64,000 nt of DNA from CAZRHR01 sp964578885 (GCA_964578885.1 CAZOEO010000002.1:62001-126000), one strand, 5' to 3'; positions 1 to 9,075 are shown, counted from the stretch's first letter. Notes: a model not told the origin generated them from the letters alone. Program-made: numbers and translations.

Positions 1-333
1 TTCTGCCAAATTAAAAAGGATGAGGGTGAGAAGGTAACCGAAGTAGGCATTGCTAAAGGTTTCGCTTCCATATAAAATACCAATGGTCCACCAAAATCCG
101 AAGCTATTGGCAAAGAATAGCCCAAATTGAGATAAAAGGGCTTGGGTACAATGCCAGCGAACAAAGGCTGTCGATTTGCGATTTCCCAAATAAAAACCCA
201 AAGTGGCCAATAAATTAACAATAGGCAGTGGTAGGCCCACCATGGCAGCCACCAAAGACATTAAATAACTATTGGAAGCGCTTTCCGCTTCATGTTCTCC
301 GGGTTTGTAGGAAAAAGTGGTGGTGTCAATCAT
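1..333 (-). CDS. DUF4870/Tic20-like small membrane protein (3' end outside window)
   Basis: Reading from the ATG at 333 down to base 1 gives 111 codons with no stop, so the C-terminus lies outside the window. The N-terminus is polar (MIDTTTFSYKPGEHEAES), followed by a hydrophobic stretch with a Pro-Leu-Pro turn (VGLPLPIVNLLATLGFYLG) and then a helix ending with the residues FVRWHCTQALLSQ. That layout, a short soluble start and then membrane helices with a conserved H-x-x-Q-A motif between them, is typical of the DUF4870/Tic20-like family, whose function is unknown. Its start overlaps the stop of the upstream DUF2752 gene by four bases (ATGA), which suggests coupled translation in a three-gene operon. 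The family call rests on motif appearance only. Confidence 0.7.
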   Translation of the reverse strand, partial: MIDTTTFSYKPGEHEAESASNSYLMSLVAAMVGLPLPIVNLLATLGFYLGNRKSTAFVRWHCTQALLSQFGLFFANSFGFWWTIGILYGSETFSNAYFGYLLTLILFNLAE

Positions 334-746
334 AGTCCTTTCATCAAATTCCACATCCAGTTTAAAAGTACGAAAAGAATCAATGGCGCCGCCAGCCAAG
401 GTTTTTTAAGCCAGAATTCCGTTTTCCGGTAGGCCAGAAAAAGACTTTGTTTCCTGCCAAGTACATCCAGCAACAACCACGGTGGCAATACCAACATCAG
501 CGCTGCCACCACATAGCCAAACGGATTCCATAAAAAAGCTTCCATCCAGTGTTGGTGTAGCAGCGCTATCACAGATCTGGACGTTCCGCAAGACGGACAG
601 GGCATGCCGGTGGTTTTTTTTAAAAGACACACTTCCTGAACAGGCGAACCATCCAAAGTTTCGTTGACCAGCATCATCACCCAGATGTAGCCGGCTAAAC
701 AAGCGATAAAAAGGAAAAGGTAAAGCCGATTCCTTGTTGAAACCAT
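330..746 (-). CDS. DUF2752 membrane protein
   Basis: 138 residues with about three hydrophobic segments. The diagnostic feature is the motif MPCPSCGTSRSV at about residues 48-59, the Cys-x-x-Cys-Gly-x-(S/T)-R signature of DUF2752, followed by a helix with a WNPFGY motif. The function of the family is unknown; the two cysteines could bind a metal or form a disulfide, which is inference. It starts one base after the stop of the TM2-domain gene (746 versus 748) and its stop overlaps the next gene by four bases. In this phylum DUF2752 and TM2 genes commonly sit together, which supports a joint membrane role without showing what it is. Confidence 0.88.
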   Translation of the reverse strand: MVSTRNRLYLFLFIACLAGYIWVMMLVNETLDGSPVQEVCLLKKTTGMPCPSCGTSRSVIALLHQHWMEAFLWNPFGYVVAALMLVLPPWLLLDVLGRKQSLFLAYRKTEFWLKKPWLAAPLILFVLLNWMWNLMKGL

Positions 747-747
747 G

Positions 748-1086
748 TTAGTATAAAAACTGCTGGATTCTTTCCATGTTCTTTTCGCGGGTGGCTTTCT
801 GAATCATAAACCAATCAATGATGGTCCAAATGCCAAATCCACCACAGGTGAGCAGTTTCCCAATGCCCAAACCTACGTCTCCAATCAGAAATCGGTCGAT
901 GCCCGGACTTCCTGCCAAAAGAGAAACAATCAGCGATGTGTCAGGATTCATGAGCTGAAGGCCGCAAATCGCATTCCATTTGTCTTCATCTACTGCCAGC
1001 AAGCGCTCGCGAATCATGTTAAGTTGATGACTTTCAAAGTACTTTCCGTTCGACATGATAAACATGTCCACTTTTTGTGCATCCAT
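748..1086 (-). CDS. TM2 domain-containing membrane protein
   Basis: 112 residues. The first about 65 are soluble and charged; the second half has two hydrophobic helices around the motif GIDRFLIGDVGLGIGKLLT followed by GGFGIWTIIDWF, the classical TM2 domain pattern (G-x-x-R-F-x-x-G, then L-x-T-x-G-x-x-G-I-W-x-x-x-D). The role of TM2 proteins in bacteria is not established. It appears to be the first gene of a minus-strand operon with the DUF2752 and DUF4870 genes. It diverges from gatC, with about 220 bases between the two start codons. Confidence 0.9.
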   Translation of the reverse strand: MDAQKVDMFIMSNGKYFESHQLNMIRERLLAVDEDKWNAICGLQLMNPDTSLIVSLLAGSPGIDRFLIGDVGLGIGKLLTCGGFGIWTIIDWFMIQKATREKNMERIQQFLY

Positions 1087-1306
1087 TGTAATTGATTTTC
1101 AGGGTTTTAAAAAGTAGGTCATTTATAAAAAACAGAAAATGAAATGTTTGTCTCTGTTTTCATGTTCAAGTTTAAGCATTTTATTTCAAAAATGGAAGCA
1201 GCTTACAGGTGTCTTTTTCAAAAGTTTTATCATTCATTGGGTTGGCAAGCTGTCTTCTTTCTCAAAAACACAAGAGATTCTTATCTTTACCTCCTCAGAT
1301 GCAATC

Positions 1307-1630
1307 ATGGAAATTACCCCCGAACTTATCGATAAATTAGCCAGTTTGGCCAAGCTGGATTTTTCAGCGGAAGAAAAAGCCGCACTGATTCCGGAGCTGG
1401 AAAAGATTACGGGCTTCATGGATAAACTCAATGAGTTAGATGTGCAAGGCGTGCCTCCCCTGACGTACCTTTCCGATACCGTTTTTACTCTAACGGCAGA
1501 TCAGCGTGAAGTGCCACGTCCCGACGTGCCGCAGCCTTCACTTTCCCATGACTTAGCGCTGCAAAATGCCCCCAAACGGGATTCCGATTATTTCCGTGTT
1601 CCCAAAGTATTAGACAAATCCGAGGGATAA
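1307..1630 (+). CDS. gatC: Asp/Glu-tRNA amidotransferase subunit C
   Basis: 107 residues. Starts MEITPELIDKLASLAKLDFS, the usual GatC opening, continues with EKITGFMDKLNELDV, and ends with RDSDYFRVPKVLDK, the conserved GatC tail (F-x-V-P-x-V). GatC stabilises GatA/GatB, which amidate misacylated Glu-tRNA(Gln) or Asp-tRNA(Asn). The open frame runs further upstream to 1139, but similarity begins only at the ATG at 1307, so I choose that start. A TATCTTTA sequence at 1282-1289 is a plausible -7 promoter box. Its stop overlaps the next start by one base (TAATG). gatA and gatB are not in the window. Confidence 0.93.
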   Translation: MEITPELIDKLASLAKLDFSAEEKAALIPELEKITGFMDKLNELDVQGVPPLTYLSDTVFTLTADQREVPRPDVPQPSLSHDLALQNAPKRDSDYFRVPKVLDKSEG

Positions 1631-2415
1631 TGTCTTCTTTGCGCGTGGCATTGGTTCAGGCCCATCTTCTTTGGGAAAACCCTGATGAGCAGTTAACTCG
1701 CCTCGAAGCGCTGCTCCCGTTTCCGGGTAAGGCAGATTTGGTGGTGTTGCCCGAAACATTTGCCACTGGTTTTTCCATTCGTTTTGGTCTGGAAATGCAC
1801 CAACAAGTCATTCAGGATTGGATGCGCACGCAAGCTCGTCGCCTGGATGCTGCTGTGGTGGGAACCATATTTTCGAAAAATGCGCTTGGACAAATCGTGA
1901 ACCGATGTTGGTGGGTGAGCCCGGATGGCCGCTGGTTTCGCTACGACAAACGACATGTATTTACCTTTGGAGGTGAGCAAAAAGTAGTGACTCCCGGACA
2001 ACAACAAGTGGTGATTCCTTACAAAGGATTTCAAGTGGCGCTCATGGTCTGCTATGATTTGCGCTTTCCGGTATGGAGTCGTCGAACACCTGGTTTTTCT
2101 TACGATCTTTTGTTGTACACCGCCAATTGGCCCGCGCAGCGTAGTCCGGCCTGGAAAACCCTTTTGCCAGCCAGAGCAGTGGAAAATCAGGCGTATGTGC
2201 TGGGCGTAAATCGGGTAGGAGAAGATGGTCACGGACGCGCGCATTCCGGAGATTCCGGTGTGTGGGGGCCGGACGGAACGCCCTTGGCATTGGCCACACC
2301 AGACCAGGAGGAAACCCTTCTAACTGAACTTTCTTTAGACGCACTTCAGCATTTCAGGACTTCATTTCCTTTTGACCAGGATGCAGATTTGTTTTCCTTT
2401 TCAATTAATCCTTAA
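1630..2415 (+). CDS. Nitrilase-superfamily amidohydrolase (omega-amidase/YafV-like)
   Basis: 261 residues, the normal length of a single-domain carbon-nitrogen hydrolase. The catalytic triad is visible: Glu in LVVLPETFATGF (about 38-49), Lys in RYDKRHVFTFGGE, and Cys in ALMVCYDLRFPVWSR. The F-x-x-G-E after the lysine and C-Y-D-L-R-F-P are typical of the YafV/Nit2 omega-amidase branch, which deaminates alpha-ketoglutaramate or alpha-ketosuccinamate. The exact substrate is inference. It overlaps gatC by one base, so the two are likely co-translated. Its end overlaps the convergent gene on the other strand by 11 bases. Confidence 0.87.
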   Translation: MSSLRVALVQAHLLWENPDEQLTRLEALLPFPGKADLVVLPETFATGFSIRFGLEMHQQVIQDWMRTQARRLDAAVVGTIFSKNALGQIVNRCWWVSPDGRWFRYDKRHVFTFGGEQKVVTPGQQQVVIPYKGFQVALMVCYDLRFPVWSRRTPGFSYDLLLYTANWPAQRSPAWKTLLPARAVENQAYVLGVNRVGEDGHGRAHSGDSGVWGPDGTPLALATPDQEETLLTELSLDALQHFRTSFPFDQDADLFSFSINP

Positions 2416-2752
2416 CAGAATCATATTCAGGAGTTTGGTGAAATGGCATTAAGCCAAATTGTCCCGTTCCGAAACGGCTTCCAGTGGTCCATCTATAGCC
2501 GTAAAGCCCATAATTCCAGGTGCTTATGTCGAAATAGGCAGGCGTGGGGCCTGCGTGCAAAACCAGTTGGCGAATAGGTTTTCCCAAGTGATTAAACACG
2601 GTCCAGTCGCTTTTTACGGAAGGGAGCTCCGAAATCATCAGCCAGGCTTGCCCCCGAAGGTACTGCACCCGAACATCCGGATTTTGCGAAAAGCCGTTGT
2701 TAAAAAAAATCAATATAAAAAATGTAAATATTTGAAAAACAGTTGTTTTCAT
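2405..2752 (-). CDS. Small secreted protein of unknown function
   Basis: 115 residues from the ATG at 2752 (an in-frame ATG exists at 2785, but the signal peptide begins here). MKTTVFQIFTFFILIFFNNG followed by FSQ is a clear Sec signal peptide. The mature part is about 90 residues, with short beta-like stretches ending in YFDISTWNYGLYGYRW. That stretch resembles the F-D-x-S-x-x-x-x-G-x-Y pattern of T9SS type A tail domains, but the remaining tail is not a normal sorting signal, so I do not call it T9SS cargo. No cysteine lipobox. It diverges from the outer membrane barrel gene at 2822; the short palindrome GCAACCTGGTTGC lies just upstream of its start. Confidence 0.6.
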   Translation of the reverse strand: MKTTVFQIFTFFILIFFNNGFSQNPDVRVQYLRGQAWLMISELPSVKSDWTVFNHLGKPIRQLVLHAGPTPAYFDISTWNYGLYGYRWTTGSRFGTGQFGLMPFHQTPEYDSVKD

Positions 2753-2821
2753 TATAATGCAACCTGGTTGCTTGTTTAAAGGCATCTACATTCAAATGGA
2801 TTGCCGTTTTTTGTAAAAGTA

Positions 2822-5287
2822 ATGCGAAAGTTATTTATTTTAGGCTTAAGTTGGGCCGTTTGTCTGAATTACGCGTTGGCACAAGGGCCCCCTTCAGGCG
2901 CAACCATTCCGAAACTTAGTTTTTCCGGTCGGCTTTTAGAACAAAAAACAGGGCAGCCGCTCATGTTTGCGTCGGTTTTATTTACACATCTCCGGACCCC
3001 CGATAAAACCGAAGGAACTTTTACCGACACCAATGGCGTGTATCGCTTTCAGGATATGTTTCCCGGGAGGTATGTCCGTGTGGTTTCAGCAGTTGGTTTT
3101 AAGACGTATCAGGATACCGTTCTCATTCGTCCGGGTGCAGAAGGCGACATGGTTCTTCCGGATTTGCGCATGGCCGCGGGCATTAATCAATTGAGTGAAG
3201 TGTCGGTGGTAGAAGACCGTGAGCCGGTGGAACTAGCTGTAGACCGGCTTGTTTTTAATGTTGGACGAGATTTGGTATCAGAAGGCGGTTCTGTGTTGGA
3301 CGCCCTTCGGCAAATTCCATTGTTGAATGTAGATGTGGACGGAAAAATATCGCTTCGGGGAAGTGAGAACTTTTTGGTGTACATCAATGGCAAGCCATCT
3401 GGTTTTACGGTAGAAAACCGAGATCAAATTCTGGCCCAGATACCGGCCTCCAATATTGAGCGTATTGAACTTATTACCAATCCTTCAGCTAAATATGAAG
3501 CCGAAGGCATGTCCGGTATTCTGAACATTATAACCAAACAAAATCAGGAAAAAGGCCGCTACGGAAGCATGCAACTTGGCGCTGGTTGGCCAACAACAGC
3601 CAACAGCTCTCTGAATGTGAATTTTACTTCCGGAAAATGGAGTATTACTTCTACGCTAGGTATGCGACATACCCAAAGGGTAAGAACGGGTTTTTCGGAC
3701 CGGGAAATTTTTACAGGTGGGGGAGGAAGCATCAATCAAAGGCAGGATTCTGAAAATCCGTCTCGGGATATTGGAACCACTTTTTCCGGCAATGTCGATT
3801 ATAAATATCATGAAAAAGGGAGCTTGGGTCTCACCTATGTTTTAGGTTGGCGAGGCGAAGAAGATCCCGATTTTATCCAATATCGCTTTCTGGATGGTCT
3901 GAATAATCCTACACGTACTTTTCGCCGTGAGGCAGATAACCGCATGCAAGGTGTAAACGGAGATTTTGGTTTGAACTGGCAGCAAAAAGATGCTTCGGGA
4001 AAGGGAGAATGGTCTTCCGGTTTGAGTTATAGCCGGAATTTCGATGGAACCAATGGGCAGTTTCTTGAATTGGCCTCGTTTCCTGATACCACCAATGCAC
4101 AAAGCCGTACGCAACGCAACCGTACTAACCAAAACCTTGTCTTTCAAATAGATCGGGTACAAAGTCTTGGTAAAATTTTTAAATTGGAAACCGGACTTAG
4201 AAGCGGTTTCCGTCAGTTGGAGAGTGAATTGAAAGCAGATTCGCTGAATCTGAATACCGGAAACTGGTTTGTGGATACTTTGTTGACCAATAATTTTACC
4301 TATTCCGAATGGGTGAATGCGGGTTATCTTTTAGGTGGAGTTCGCCTGGGTAAAAAGTGGGAAGCACAAGCCGGCGTGCGCGCTGAACATACTTTTGCAC
4401 GTGGAGTAGCGCGCGACGTGGAAGCGTTCAACAAAACGTATCTCAATTTTTTCCCTTCGGCACAAGTAAAATTCAATCTCGATGAGTTTCACGCCTTCGG
4501 ACTGACCTATTCCAAGAGAATTAACCGACCCTCTTTTTGGGCATTGAATCCGTTTCCGGATTACAGCGATCCTTTTAGTCTGCGCGTGGGCGACCCGAAC
4601 GTCAATCCAGAGCTCACCGACAATGTGGAACTGAGTTTTACCAAAAATTTTAAAAGCGGACACTTTTTTTATGCCTCCGCGTTTTGGCGGGAGATTTCCA
4701 GTCCTTTTCAGCGCTACATTACGGTGGATAGTCTCGGAGTCACCACCGTTCGTTCAACCAATTTTGGTTCTGCCCGAAATTTTGGGTTAGACTTAATTTT
4801 GCGTTGGAAATTTACCCGAAACCTGAGCGCCACCTTCAATGGAAGTTTTTTCCGAAACGAGGTACAGGGTGGTGCTTTGCAACCCGATTTGGGCGCGAAC
4901 ACATTCGGTGGTAATTTGCGTAGCGTTATTAACTGGAAATTCCTGAAAGGCAATGATATTCAGTTGAATATTAATTACAATTCGCCTATGGTGATGCCAC
5001 AGGGAAAAATGTATGATTTTACATGGGTCGATTTGGCGTATAAGCGGGAAATTTTAAAAGGAAAAGCCACGGTAACTCTGAATGTATCCGACATTTTCGA
5101 TACCCGCAGGTTCCGATATGAACCCGATGATGTGAACTTCCGTGGTCTGGTGTACAGAAAACCCCAAAGCCGGGTAGTAACGGTGCAGTTTGTTTGGAAA
5201 TTTGGAAATCCCGGACAAGAGCCACCGCGTCGTCGCGGACGTTCTGGTGGTGGCGATGGTGGCGGCGACATGGACATGGGCCTTTAA
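2822..5287 (+). CDS. TonB-dependent-receptor-like outer membrane beta-barrel protein (OMP_b-brl_3 type)
   Basis: 821 residues from the ATG at 2822; an earlier in-frame start at 2801 would add seven residues before the signal peptide MRKLFILGLSWAVCLNYALA. Domains in order: signal peptide (1-20), carboxypeptidase-regulatory-like beta sandwich (about 33-125, with FTDTNGVYRFQDMFPGRYV), plug domain (about 130-240, ending SNIERIELITNPSAKYEAEG and GILNIITKQ), then a long outer membrane beta-barrel (about 250-800). The plug and barrel match the TonB-receptor-like families of Bacteroidota without a SusD partner nearby. A Gly/Arg/Asp-rich tail (RRRGRSGGGDGGGDMDMGL) follows the last strand, as often seen in this family. 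The substrate cannot be told from the sequence. Confidence 0.88.
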   Translation: MRKLFILGLSWAVCLNYALAQGPPSGATIPKLSFSGRLLEQKTGQPLMFASVLFTHLRTPDKTEGTFTDTNGVYRFQDMFPGRYVRVVSAVGFKTYQDTVLIRPGAEGDMVLPDLRMAAGINQLSEVSVVEDREPVELAVDRLVFNVGRDLVSEGGSVLDALRQIPLLNVDVDGKISLRGSENFLVYINGKPSGFTVENRDQILAQIPASNIERIELITNPSAKYEAEGMSGILNIITKQNQEKGRYGSMQLGAGWPTTANSSLNVNFTSGKWSITSTLGMRHTQRVRTGFSDREIFTGGGGSINQRQDSENPSRDIGTTFSGNVDYKYHEKGSLGLTYVLGWRGEEDPDFIQYRFLDGLNNPTRTFRREADNRMQGVNGDFGLNWQQKDASGKGEWSSGLSYSRNFDGTNGQFLELASFPDTTNAQSRTQRNRTNQNLVFQIDRVQSLGKIFKLETGLRSGFRQLESELKADSLNLNTGNWFVDTLLTNNFTYSEWVNAGYLLGGVRLGKKWEAQAGVRAEHTFARGVARDVEAFNKTYLNFFPSAQVKFNLDEFHAFGLTYSKRINRPSFWALNPFPDYSDPFSLRVGDPNVNPELTDNVELSFTKNFKSGHFFYASAFWREISSPFQRYITVDSLGVTTVRSTNFGSARNFGLDLILRWKFTRNLSATFNGSFFRNEVQGGALQPDLGANTFGGNLRSVINWKFLKGNDIQLNINYNSPMVMPQGKMYDFTWVDLAYKREILKGKATVTLNVSDIFDTRRFRYEPDDVNFRGLVYRKPQSRVVTVQFVWKFGNPGQEPPRRRGRSGGGDGGGDMDMGL

Positions 5288-5307
5288 GCTTACCTGAGGA
5301 AATCCTT

Positions 5308-5315
5308 TAACTTTG
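5308..5315 (+). promoter_or_regulatory. -7 promoter box (TAACTTTG) before the fRMsr gene
   Basis: TAACTTTG matches the Bacteroidota -7 consensus TAnnTTTG exactly and lies 18 bases before the ATG at 5334. No convincing -33 TTTG is seen at the expected distance. It implies an independent promoter after the barrel gene. Confidence 0.5.
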
Positions 5316-5333
5316 TCTATTCAATCAAGTCCT

Positions 5334-5807
5334 ATGCACGCCCGGTTAGATCGAAGCGAATCGTATAAATCTCTGATTCATAGGTTAGAGCCTTTACTTG
5401 CGGAAGAGTCAGATCTTATTGCTAATCTTGCCAATACGGCCGCAGAAATCAAAGATATATTTGGTTTTTGGTGGGTGGGATTTTATTTGGTGAAAGGGGA
5501 GGAGCTGGTTTTGGGACCATTTCAAGGCCCGGTAGCTTGCACGCGCATTCCACGCGGAAAAGGGGTTTGCGGAGCCGCATGGGAAAAAAAAGAAGTGATC
5601 GTGGTGCCGGATGTGCATCATTTTCCTGGACATATTGCTTGTAGCGCTGCGTCGAACAGCGAGATTGTGGTGCCCATTAAGGTAAAAGGTGAGGTGGTGG
5701 CCGTGCTGGATATAGATAGCATAGAATTTGACGATTTCGGTCCGGAAGATGTACGGTATTTTACCCATATTGCACGGATGCTGCGTCCGAAATTCCCTTT
5801 ACCATGA
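5334..5807 (+). CDS. GAF-domain free methionine-(R)-sulfoxide reductase
   Basis: 157 residues, the usual length of the fRMsr (MsrC/YebR) family, a single GAF domain that reduces free methionine-R-sulfoxide. The three conserved cysteines are visible in GPVACTRIPRGKGVCGAAW and HIACSAASNSEIVVPI, as is the typical FWWVGFYLV segment near the N-terminus and the closing AVLDIDS. I choose the ATG at 5334 rather than the in-frame TTG at 5313 because the promoter box ends at 5315. The stop overlaps the start of the next gene by four bases (ATGA). Confidence 0.92.
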   Translation: MHARLDRSESYKSLIHRLEPLLAEESDLIANLANTAAEIKDIFGFWWVGFYLVKGEELVLGPFQGPVACTRIPRGKGVCGAAWEKKEVIVVPDVHHFPGHIACSAASNSEIVVPIKVKGEVVAVLDIDSIEFDDFGPEDVRYFTHIARMLRPKFPLP

Positions 5808-7489
5808 ACGGCTTCCTGCTGTCGTGCGCTGTTCTCATTTTATTGTCTTCCTGCGCCAATCCCGTGCCTCCAACCGGTGGTGAAAAAGACACCCGCGGTC
5901 CGAAATTGGTTTATGCCCAACCAGATACTTTCGCTACCCAAGTGCGCGTGCCCAAAATTTATTTACGGTTCGATGAATGGGTAGAACTTAAAAATATTCA
6001 GGCAGAACTTTTGGTGTCGCCGCCTCAGTCCAAACCGCCACTTACCCGAATTGTTGGTAAAGGAGTCGAGGTGACGTTTCAGGATAGTTTACGACCGGCC
6101 ACCACCTATCAACTGCAATTTGGAAAAGGCATCGTCGATTTTACAGAAGGGAATCCGGCCGCCGGATTTCAGTATGTTTTTTCCACAGGAATCGCTTTAG
6201 ATAGTGGAGAAATTCAGGTAAAAGTGATGGAAGCGGCCACCGGATTACCGGCTTCCGGTGTGAAAGTGATGTTGCATTCCGGGCAGGAAGATAGCCTGGT
6301 GCGAACCAAACGTCCCGATTACGCCATGTTTACCAATGACAAGGGCGAAGCGCGGCTCGCTTACCTGCGCGGAGGAGCTTACAAACTCTATGCTTTACGG
6401 GAAACCGGAGGGGATTATTTGTACAATGGTCCGGGAGAAGAAATTGCCTTTTTGCCGGAGTCTGTGATGCCGGATTCCGGTCGGTATTTGCTTCGCCTTT
6501 TTGCTGAACCTCCTTTAAGAAACAAGGCCTTATCGGCGCGTAATGCCTATCCGGGAAAAGCCTGGGTACGATTTGCCGGACCGGCAGACAGTCTGAAACT
6601 TTCATTCGACCCACAGCCTTTGGCTTATGAATGGGGAAAAGATCGCCCGGACAGTCTTGTGATTTGGTTTGGCAAAACGCCGCCGGACAGTCTTCGTATT
6701 GGGTTGGAATGGCCTTTTGGAAAAGATTCTCTTCGACTGATTCCCTCAAGGTGGCTACCGCCACGCGCAGGCGGCGGCGGAGGTGGAGGAGGTCGAGGTG
6801 GAGGAGGCGGAAATACAGCCTCTGAATCCCCATTTGTGTTGCGGAGATTGCCGTTGGATCCACCACCCGTGCCAGGTGACCCCATTCGCATTTGGTTCGA
6901 CCACCCGCTGGAAAAAGTAGATACCGGAAAATTCTTTTTTACCGGAACGCCCGTGTCTCCCGCGATAGATACCGCCATGCCTCGTTCTTTGGTATTTCCC
7001 GGAATCCTAAATGCTGGTGCTACCTATTGGATTACCTGGGGCGATAGCGCTGTTTACGATGTATTTGGAAATGTGGCACGTGCCGATTCCATTCGCTTGG
7101 TTTTGCCTGATCCGAATGAGGCGGTGGAAGTACATTTGGATGTATTTGCTCCGGAAGATTTTTGGCAAGGAATGCCGTTTATGATCAGTGCCGCCGGAAA
7201 ACAAAAGTTTACAGCAAACCAATGGCAGGAACGACAAATCGATAGCCTTGGAACGGGTCGGCGGTTCAGTTTTTTACTTTTTCCCGGGAAATACGATTTT
7301 ACCCTTTGGCAGGACATGAATGGGAATCAGCGCTGGGATACCGGGAGTTTTGGCAGAAAGGAGCAGCCGGAGCCGCTGATACGGTTCGAGAAAACGTTGG
7401 AAGTTCGGGCAGGATTTAGTTTACAACAAATCTGGAATTTGCTGCCGTCAGCTGCCGCCTCTCCAGGCCGCGGAAGAGCAAGAGAATAG
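5804..7489 (+). CDS. Ig-like (Big_5/SbsA-type) domain lipoprotein
   Basis: 561 residues. Begins with a lipoprotein signal (LSCAVLILLSSCANPVPPTGG, Cys at about 18) followed by GGEKDTRGPKLVYAQPD, the highly recurrent start of a Bacteroidota lipoprotein family with one N-terminal Ig-like domain (about 30-130, ending FQYVFSTG). A second beta-rich region contains a transthyretin-like segment (ARLAYLRGGAYKLYALRE), and near the end FLLFPGKYDFTLWQDMNGN. A low-complexity glycine tract interrupts the protein at about residues 322-338. Function is unknown; the architecture suggests a periplasmic or surface-attached structural protein. It is probably translated together with the GAF gene (four-base overlap). 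Confidence 0.8.
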   Translation: MNGFLLSCAVLILLSSCANPVPPTGGEKDTRGPKLVYAQPDTFATQVRVPKIYLRFDEWVELKNIQAELLVSPPQSKPPLTRIVGKGVEVTFQDSLRPATTYQLQFGKGIVDFTEGNPAAGFQYVFSTGIALDSGEIQVKVMEAATGLPASGVKVMLHSGQEDSLVRTKRPDYAMFTNDKGEARLAYLRGGAYKLYALRETGGDYLYNGPGEEIAFLPESVMPDSGRYLLRLFAEPPLRNKALSARNAYPGKAWVRFAGPADSLKLSFDPQPLAYEWGKDRPDSLVIWFGKTPPDSLRIGLEWPFGKDSLRLIPSRWLPPRAGGGGGGGGRGGGGGNTASESPFVLRRLPLDPPPVPGDPIRIWFDHPLEKVDTGKFFFTGTPVSPAIDTAMPRSLVFPGILNAGATYWITWGDSAVYDVFGNVARADSIRLVLPDPNEAVEVHLDVFAPEDFWQGMPFMISAAGKQKFTANQWQERQIDSLGTGRRFSFLLFPGKYDFTLWQDMNGNQRWDTGSFGRKEQPEPLIRFEKTLEVRAGFSLQQIWNLLPSAAASPGRGRARE

Positions 7490-7507
7490 CCGGATGTTGG
7501 CATAAAA

Positions 7508-7539
7508 TTTGAACCATGGGGCTAGATTGTGTAAATTTG
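7508..7539 (+). promoter_or_regulatory. Promoter for rpoN (TTTG-N20-TAAATTTG)
   Basis: TTTG at 7508-7511 and TAAATTTG at 7532-7539, separated by 20 bases, match both the -33 and -7 boxes of the Bacteroidota housekeeping promoter with the expected spacing. The ATG of rpoN is at 7597, giving a leader of about 50 bases. Confidence 0.65.
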
Positions 7540-7596
7540 CCTAAAGCCCAGTGGTAAAGATGCCATCGATCTAAACCAGAATAAATTTTCAGGGGA

Positions 7597-9075
7597 ATGT
7601 TAAAACAAGGTCTCTTTCAAAAACTTCAGCAGAAACTAAGTCCTCAGCAGATTCAGCTGATGAAACTTTTGCAAGTGCCCACTGCCGCACTGGAACAGCG
7701 GATCAAAGAAGAATTGGAGGCCAATCCGGCCCTGGAAGAGGGCGCAGATGAGTTTCCGGAAGACCGAAACGAAGAGGATCATCAGGACAACGAAGATTTT
7801 GATTCCGGGGAAAATACGACCAATGACGAGGGGTCGGACTTGGATTTAGATGATTATCTGAACGACGACGATTATCCCTATTATAAAACCCAAACCCAAA
7901 ACCACGGCCCGGACGAAGAGCAGCGCGACATGCCCATAAGTGCCGGAGTCAGTTTCTACGAAAGCCTCATGGCCCAAATTGGTTTGCGAAATCTGGATGA
8001 ACGGGCGCAGTTTTTGGCGCGTCACATGATTGGCAATATCAACGAAGATGGCTATTTGATGCGGGATGTCCGGAGTATGGTAGATGACCTGGCTTTTACC
8101 CAAGGCGTGGAAACTACCGAAGAAGAATTGTTGGACGTTTTAGAAGTGGTGCAAGATTTCGATCCACCCGGTGTAGCCGCACGCGATTTAAGGGAGTGTT
8201 TGCTGATTCAGCTCAGAAAACGCGAACGCCCTACGGCTTACACCTCTGCGGCCATTCAGATTTTATCTGACTATTACGAAGAATTTACCAAGAAACACTA
8301 CGATAAGATTTCCCGGCGGATGGGATTGGACGACGAAGGCATGAAAGCCGTTATGCGCGAAATCATCCATTGTAATCCCAAACCCGGTGGCGGTCAGTCC
8401 GGAGGCCAACGCATGATTCATACCATTATTCCAGATTTCTTATTGACCAACCAGGAAGGAAAACTGGAACTGAGTTTGAATGGGCGAAATGCCCCCGAAC
8501 TTCGCGTTTCACGCACTTATCATGAGATGCTGGAACAGTTCGCTCATCCCAAAAAAGAAATAGATCGCGGCCAGAGGGAAGCCGTTTTGTTTGTTAAACA
8601 AAAGTTAGATGCGGCCAAATGGTTCATCGATGCCATTCGCCAGCGTCAGGAAACCTTGATGGCTGTGATGTCTGCGATGGTTAAATTTCAGGAAGCCTAT
8701 TTCCTTACCGGCGACGAAACCCAGCTTCGTCCCATGATTCTCAAGGACATTGCAGAAATGGTGGGCCTGGATATTTCTACCGTAAGTCGGGTGGCCAATT
8801 CCAAATATGTGGAAACCCCGTATGGCACTTTTTTACTTAAATCGTTCTTTTCTGAATCATTGAGTACCGAAAGTGGGGAAGAAGTTTCTACCCGCGAAGT
8901 CAAAAAAATTCTTTTCGATTGCATTTCCAATGAAAGTAAAAAGAAGCCTTTGACCGACGATCGACTGGCCGAAATTTTACAAGCCAAGGGCTATAATATT
9001 GCTCGCCGAACTGTGGCCAAATACAGAGAACAGTTGGATATTCCAGTGGCTAGACTAAGAAAATCTTTGGAATGA
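7597..9075 (+). CDS. rpoN: RNA polymerase sigma-54 factor
   Basis: 492 residues, full length. Region I is the glutamine/leucine-rich activator-interacting part (LSPQQIQLMKLLQVP, then LEANPALEEG); region II is very acidic (about 48-115, many Asp/Glu); region III holds the core-binding part and the DNA-binding helix-turn-helix (LKDIAEMVGLDISTVSRV). The RpoN box ARRTVAKYRE at about 469-478 is intact. Sigma-54 needs AAA+ enhancer-binding activators, none of which is encoded here. The start is supported by a well-spaced promoter upstream. The stop overlaps the next gene by four bases. Confidence 0.97.
   Translation: MLKQGLFQKLQQKLSPQQIQLMKLLQVPTAALEQRIKEELEANPALEEGADEFPEDRNEEDHQDNEDFDSGENTTNDEGSDLDLDDYLNDDDYPYYKTQTQNHGPDEEQRDMPISAGVSFYESLMAQIGLRNLDERAQFLARHMIGNINEDGYLMRDVRSMVDDLAFTQGVETTEEELLDVLEVVQDFDPPGVAARDLRECLLIQLRKRERPTAYTSAAIQILSDYYEEFTKKHYDKISRRMGLDDEGMKAVMREIIHCNPKPGGGQSGGQRMIHTIIPDFLLTNQEGKLELSLNGRNAPELRVSRTYHEMLEQFAHPKKEIDRGQREAVLFVKQKLDAAKWFIDAIRQRQETLMAVMSAMVKFQEAYFLTGDETQLRPMILKDIAEMVGLDISTVSRVANSKYVETPYGTFLLKSFFSESLSTESGEEVSTREVKKILFDCISNESKKKPLTDDRLAEILQAKGYNIARRTVAKYREQLDIPVARLRKSLE

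Noticed and set aside
1139..1306. Extended N-terminus of GatC from ATG 1139
   Set aside because: The extra 56 residues do not resemble GatC and include the promoter-like TATCTTTA; the family start is at 1307.
2405..2752. T9SS cargo call for the small secreted protein
   Set aside because: The ending resembles part of the sorting domain but lacks the P-N-P-x-x-x start and the usual final segment.
2759..2771. GCAACCTGGTTGC palindrome between divergent genes as an operator
   Set aside because: A single short palindrome without a known regulator nearby is not enough evidence.
6625..6978. Minus-strand proline-rich ORF opposite the lipoprotein at 5804
   Set aside because: Shadow of the polyglycine tract in the sense gene; no start context or homology pattern.
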